Source: DATHBP01 sp035296085 (GTDB lineage Bacteria; Actinomycetota; Actinomycetes; Propionibacteriales; Nocardioidaceae). Taken from it: a stretch of 5,688 nucleotides of DNA. The translations under genes and the position numbers were made by a program. Position 1 is the stretch's first letter, and every line of letters starts with the position of its first letter. The notes beneath the pieces were generated by a model. That model was not told the origin of the DNA. It worked only from the letters and a program-made list of their open reading frames with translations, and did not search any database. Location: NCBI GenBank assembly GCA_035296085.1, contig DATHBP010000037.1, positions 1 through 5,688 on the forward strand, read 5' to 3'. Below are positions 5,440-5,688 of the stretch, one piece after another.

Positions 5440-5688
5440 TCAGTCGGGCGGCACAGCGAGCGCCGTCGTACGCCCGCCGGTCACCACGAGCGCCACTCCA
5501 GCCAGTACGACGGCGAGCCCGACGAAGACACCGAGGGGCGGGATCTGGCCGAGGAAGGCAGCGGCGAGCAGAGCGGCACCGGGGACCTCGGCGAGGATCA
5601 CCAGTGCGACGACGGTGGCGGTCGTACGCGCCAGCAGGTGGTTGAACACCGAGTGCCCGAGCAGCTGGGCGAGCACGGTGAGCGCGAG
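5440..5688 (-). CDS. EamA/DMT-type transporter, C-terminal part (5' end outside window)
   Basis: The frame is open from the window edge to the TGA at 5442-5440 and gives 83 residues. Nearly all of it is hydrophobic, with about three membrane helices (roughly 1-19, 22-43 and 46-68) and then a short polar tail. LAQLLGHSVFNHLLA followed by TTATVVAL and the AEVPGAALLAA segment is the C-terminal pattern of EamA (RhaT/YdcZ-like, drug/metabolite transporter) proteins, where an E-P-x-G/A-A motif sits in the second-to-last helix. Such exporters usually have ten helices in two EamA repeats, so only the end of the second repeat is visible. The substrate cannot be told. A GTG lies inside the visible part, but the homologous sequence continues upstream of it, so it is not the start. 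The gene points towards the lyase operon and ends 108 bases before it. Confidence 0.78.
   Translation of the reverse strand, partial: LALTVLAQLLGHSVFNHLLARTTATVVALVILAEVPGAALLAAAFLGQIPPLGVFVGLAVVLAGVALVVTGGRTTALAVPPD

Noticed and set aside
1..5688. A novel defence, mobile or CRISPR-type system.
   Set aside because: No direct-repeat array, transposase, integrase, nuclease, reverse transcriptase or toxin-antitoxin signature was found; the genes are ordinary metabolic, membrane and lipoprotein genes.

Overview
The window is high-GC DNA with tightly packed genes, GTG starts, Shine-Dalgarno sites and strong G/C preference at third codon positions. Together with the protein families present, this points to an actinobacterium, perhaps Propionibacteriales/Nocardioidaceae or a relative. 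That placement is an inference from style and remembered homologues, not from a search.

Layout. On the plus strand lie the 3' part of a NUDIX hydrolase gene (1-311) and a gene for a probable secreted lipoprotein of unknown function (372-1394). It runs convergently into a minus-strand cluster that fills most of the window. Read in the direction of transcription, the cluster is: a CoA-ester lyase of the citrate lyase beta/malyl-CoA lyase family (5331-4372), an acyl-CoA dehydrogenase (4360-3161), a structured 163-base gap, a small two-helix membrane protein of the general-stress (YflT-like) type (2997-2500), a MaoC-type hydratase (2490-1984) and a histidine phosphatase (1966-1403). Further upstream on the minus strand is the 3' end of an EamA/DMT-type transporter gene (5688-5440).

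How the genes fit together. Dehydrogenase, hydratase and lyase are consecutive chemical steps: oxidise a branched acyl-CoA, hydrate the enoyl-CoA, cleave the hydroxyacyl-CoA. The best match is the lower half of the ethylmalonyl-CoA pathway (methylsuccinyl-CoA to mesaconyl-CoA to beta-methylmalyl-CoA to glyoxylate plus propionyl-CoA). The main alternative is a leucine/itaconate-type catabolic module like the mycobacterial citE-maoC-fadE19 region. The pathway's signature genes for crotonyl-CoA carboxylase/reductase and ethylmalonyl-CoA mutase are not in the window.

The two larger gaps of the minus-strand cluster carry the least ordinary signals. Between dehydrogenase and stress-protein genes, three related segments can form two mutually exclusive hairpins. 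Upstream of the lyase gene, an operator-like palindrome is nested in a longer inverted repeat. I found no tRNA, rRNA, CRISPR array, insertion sequence or phage gene, and no clear novel defence or mobile system.
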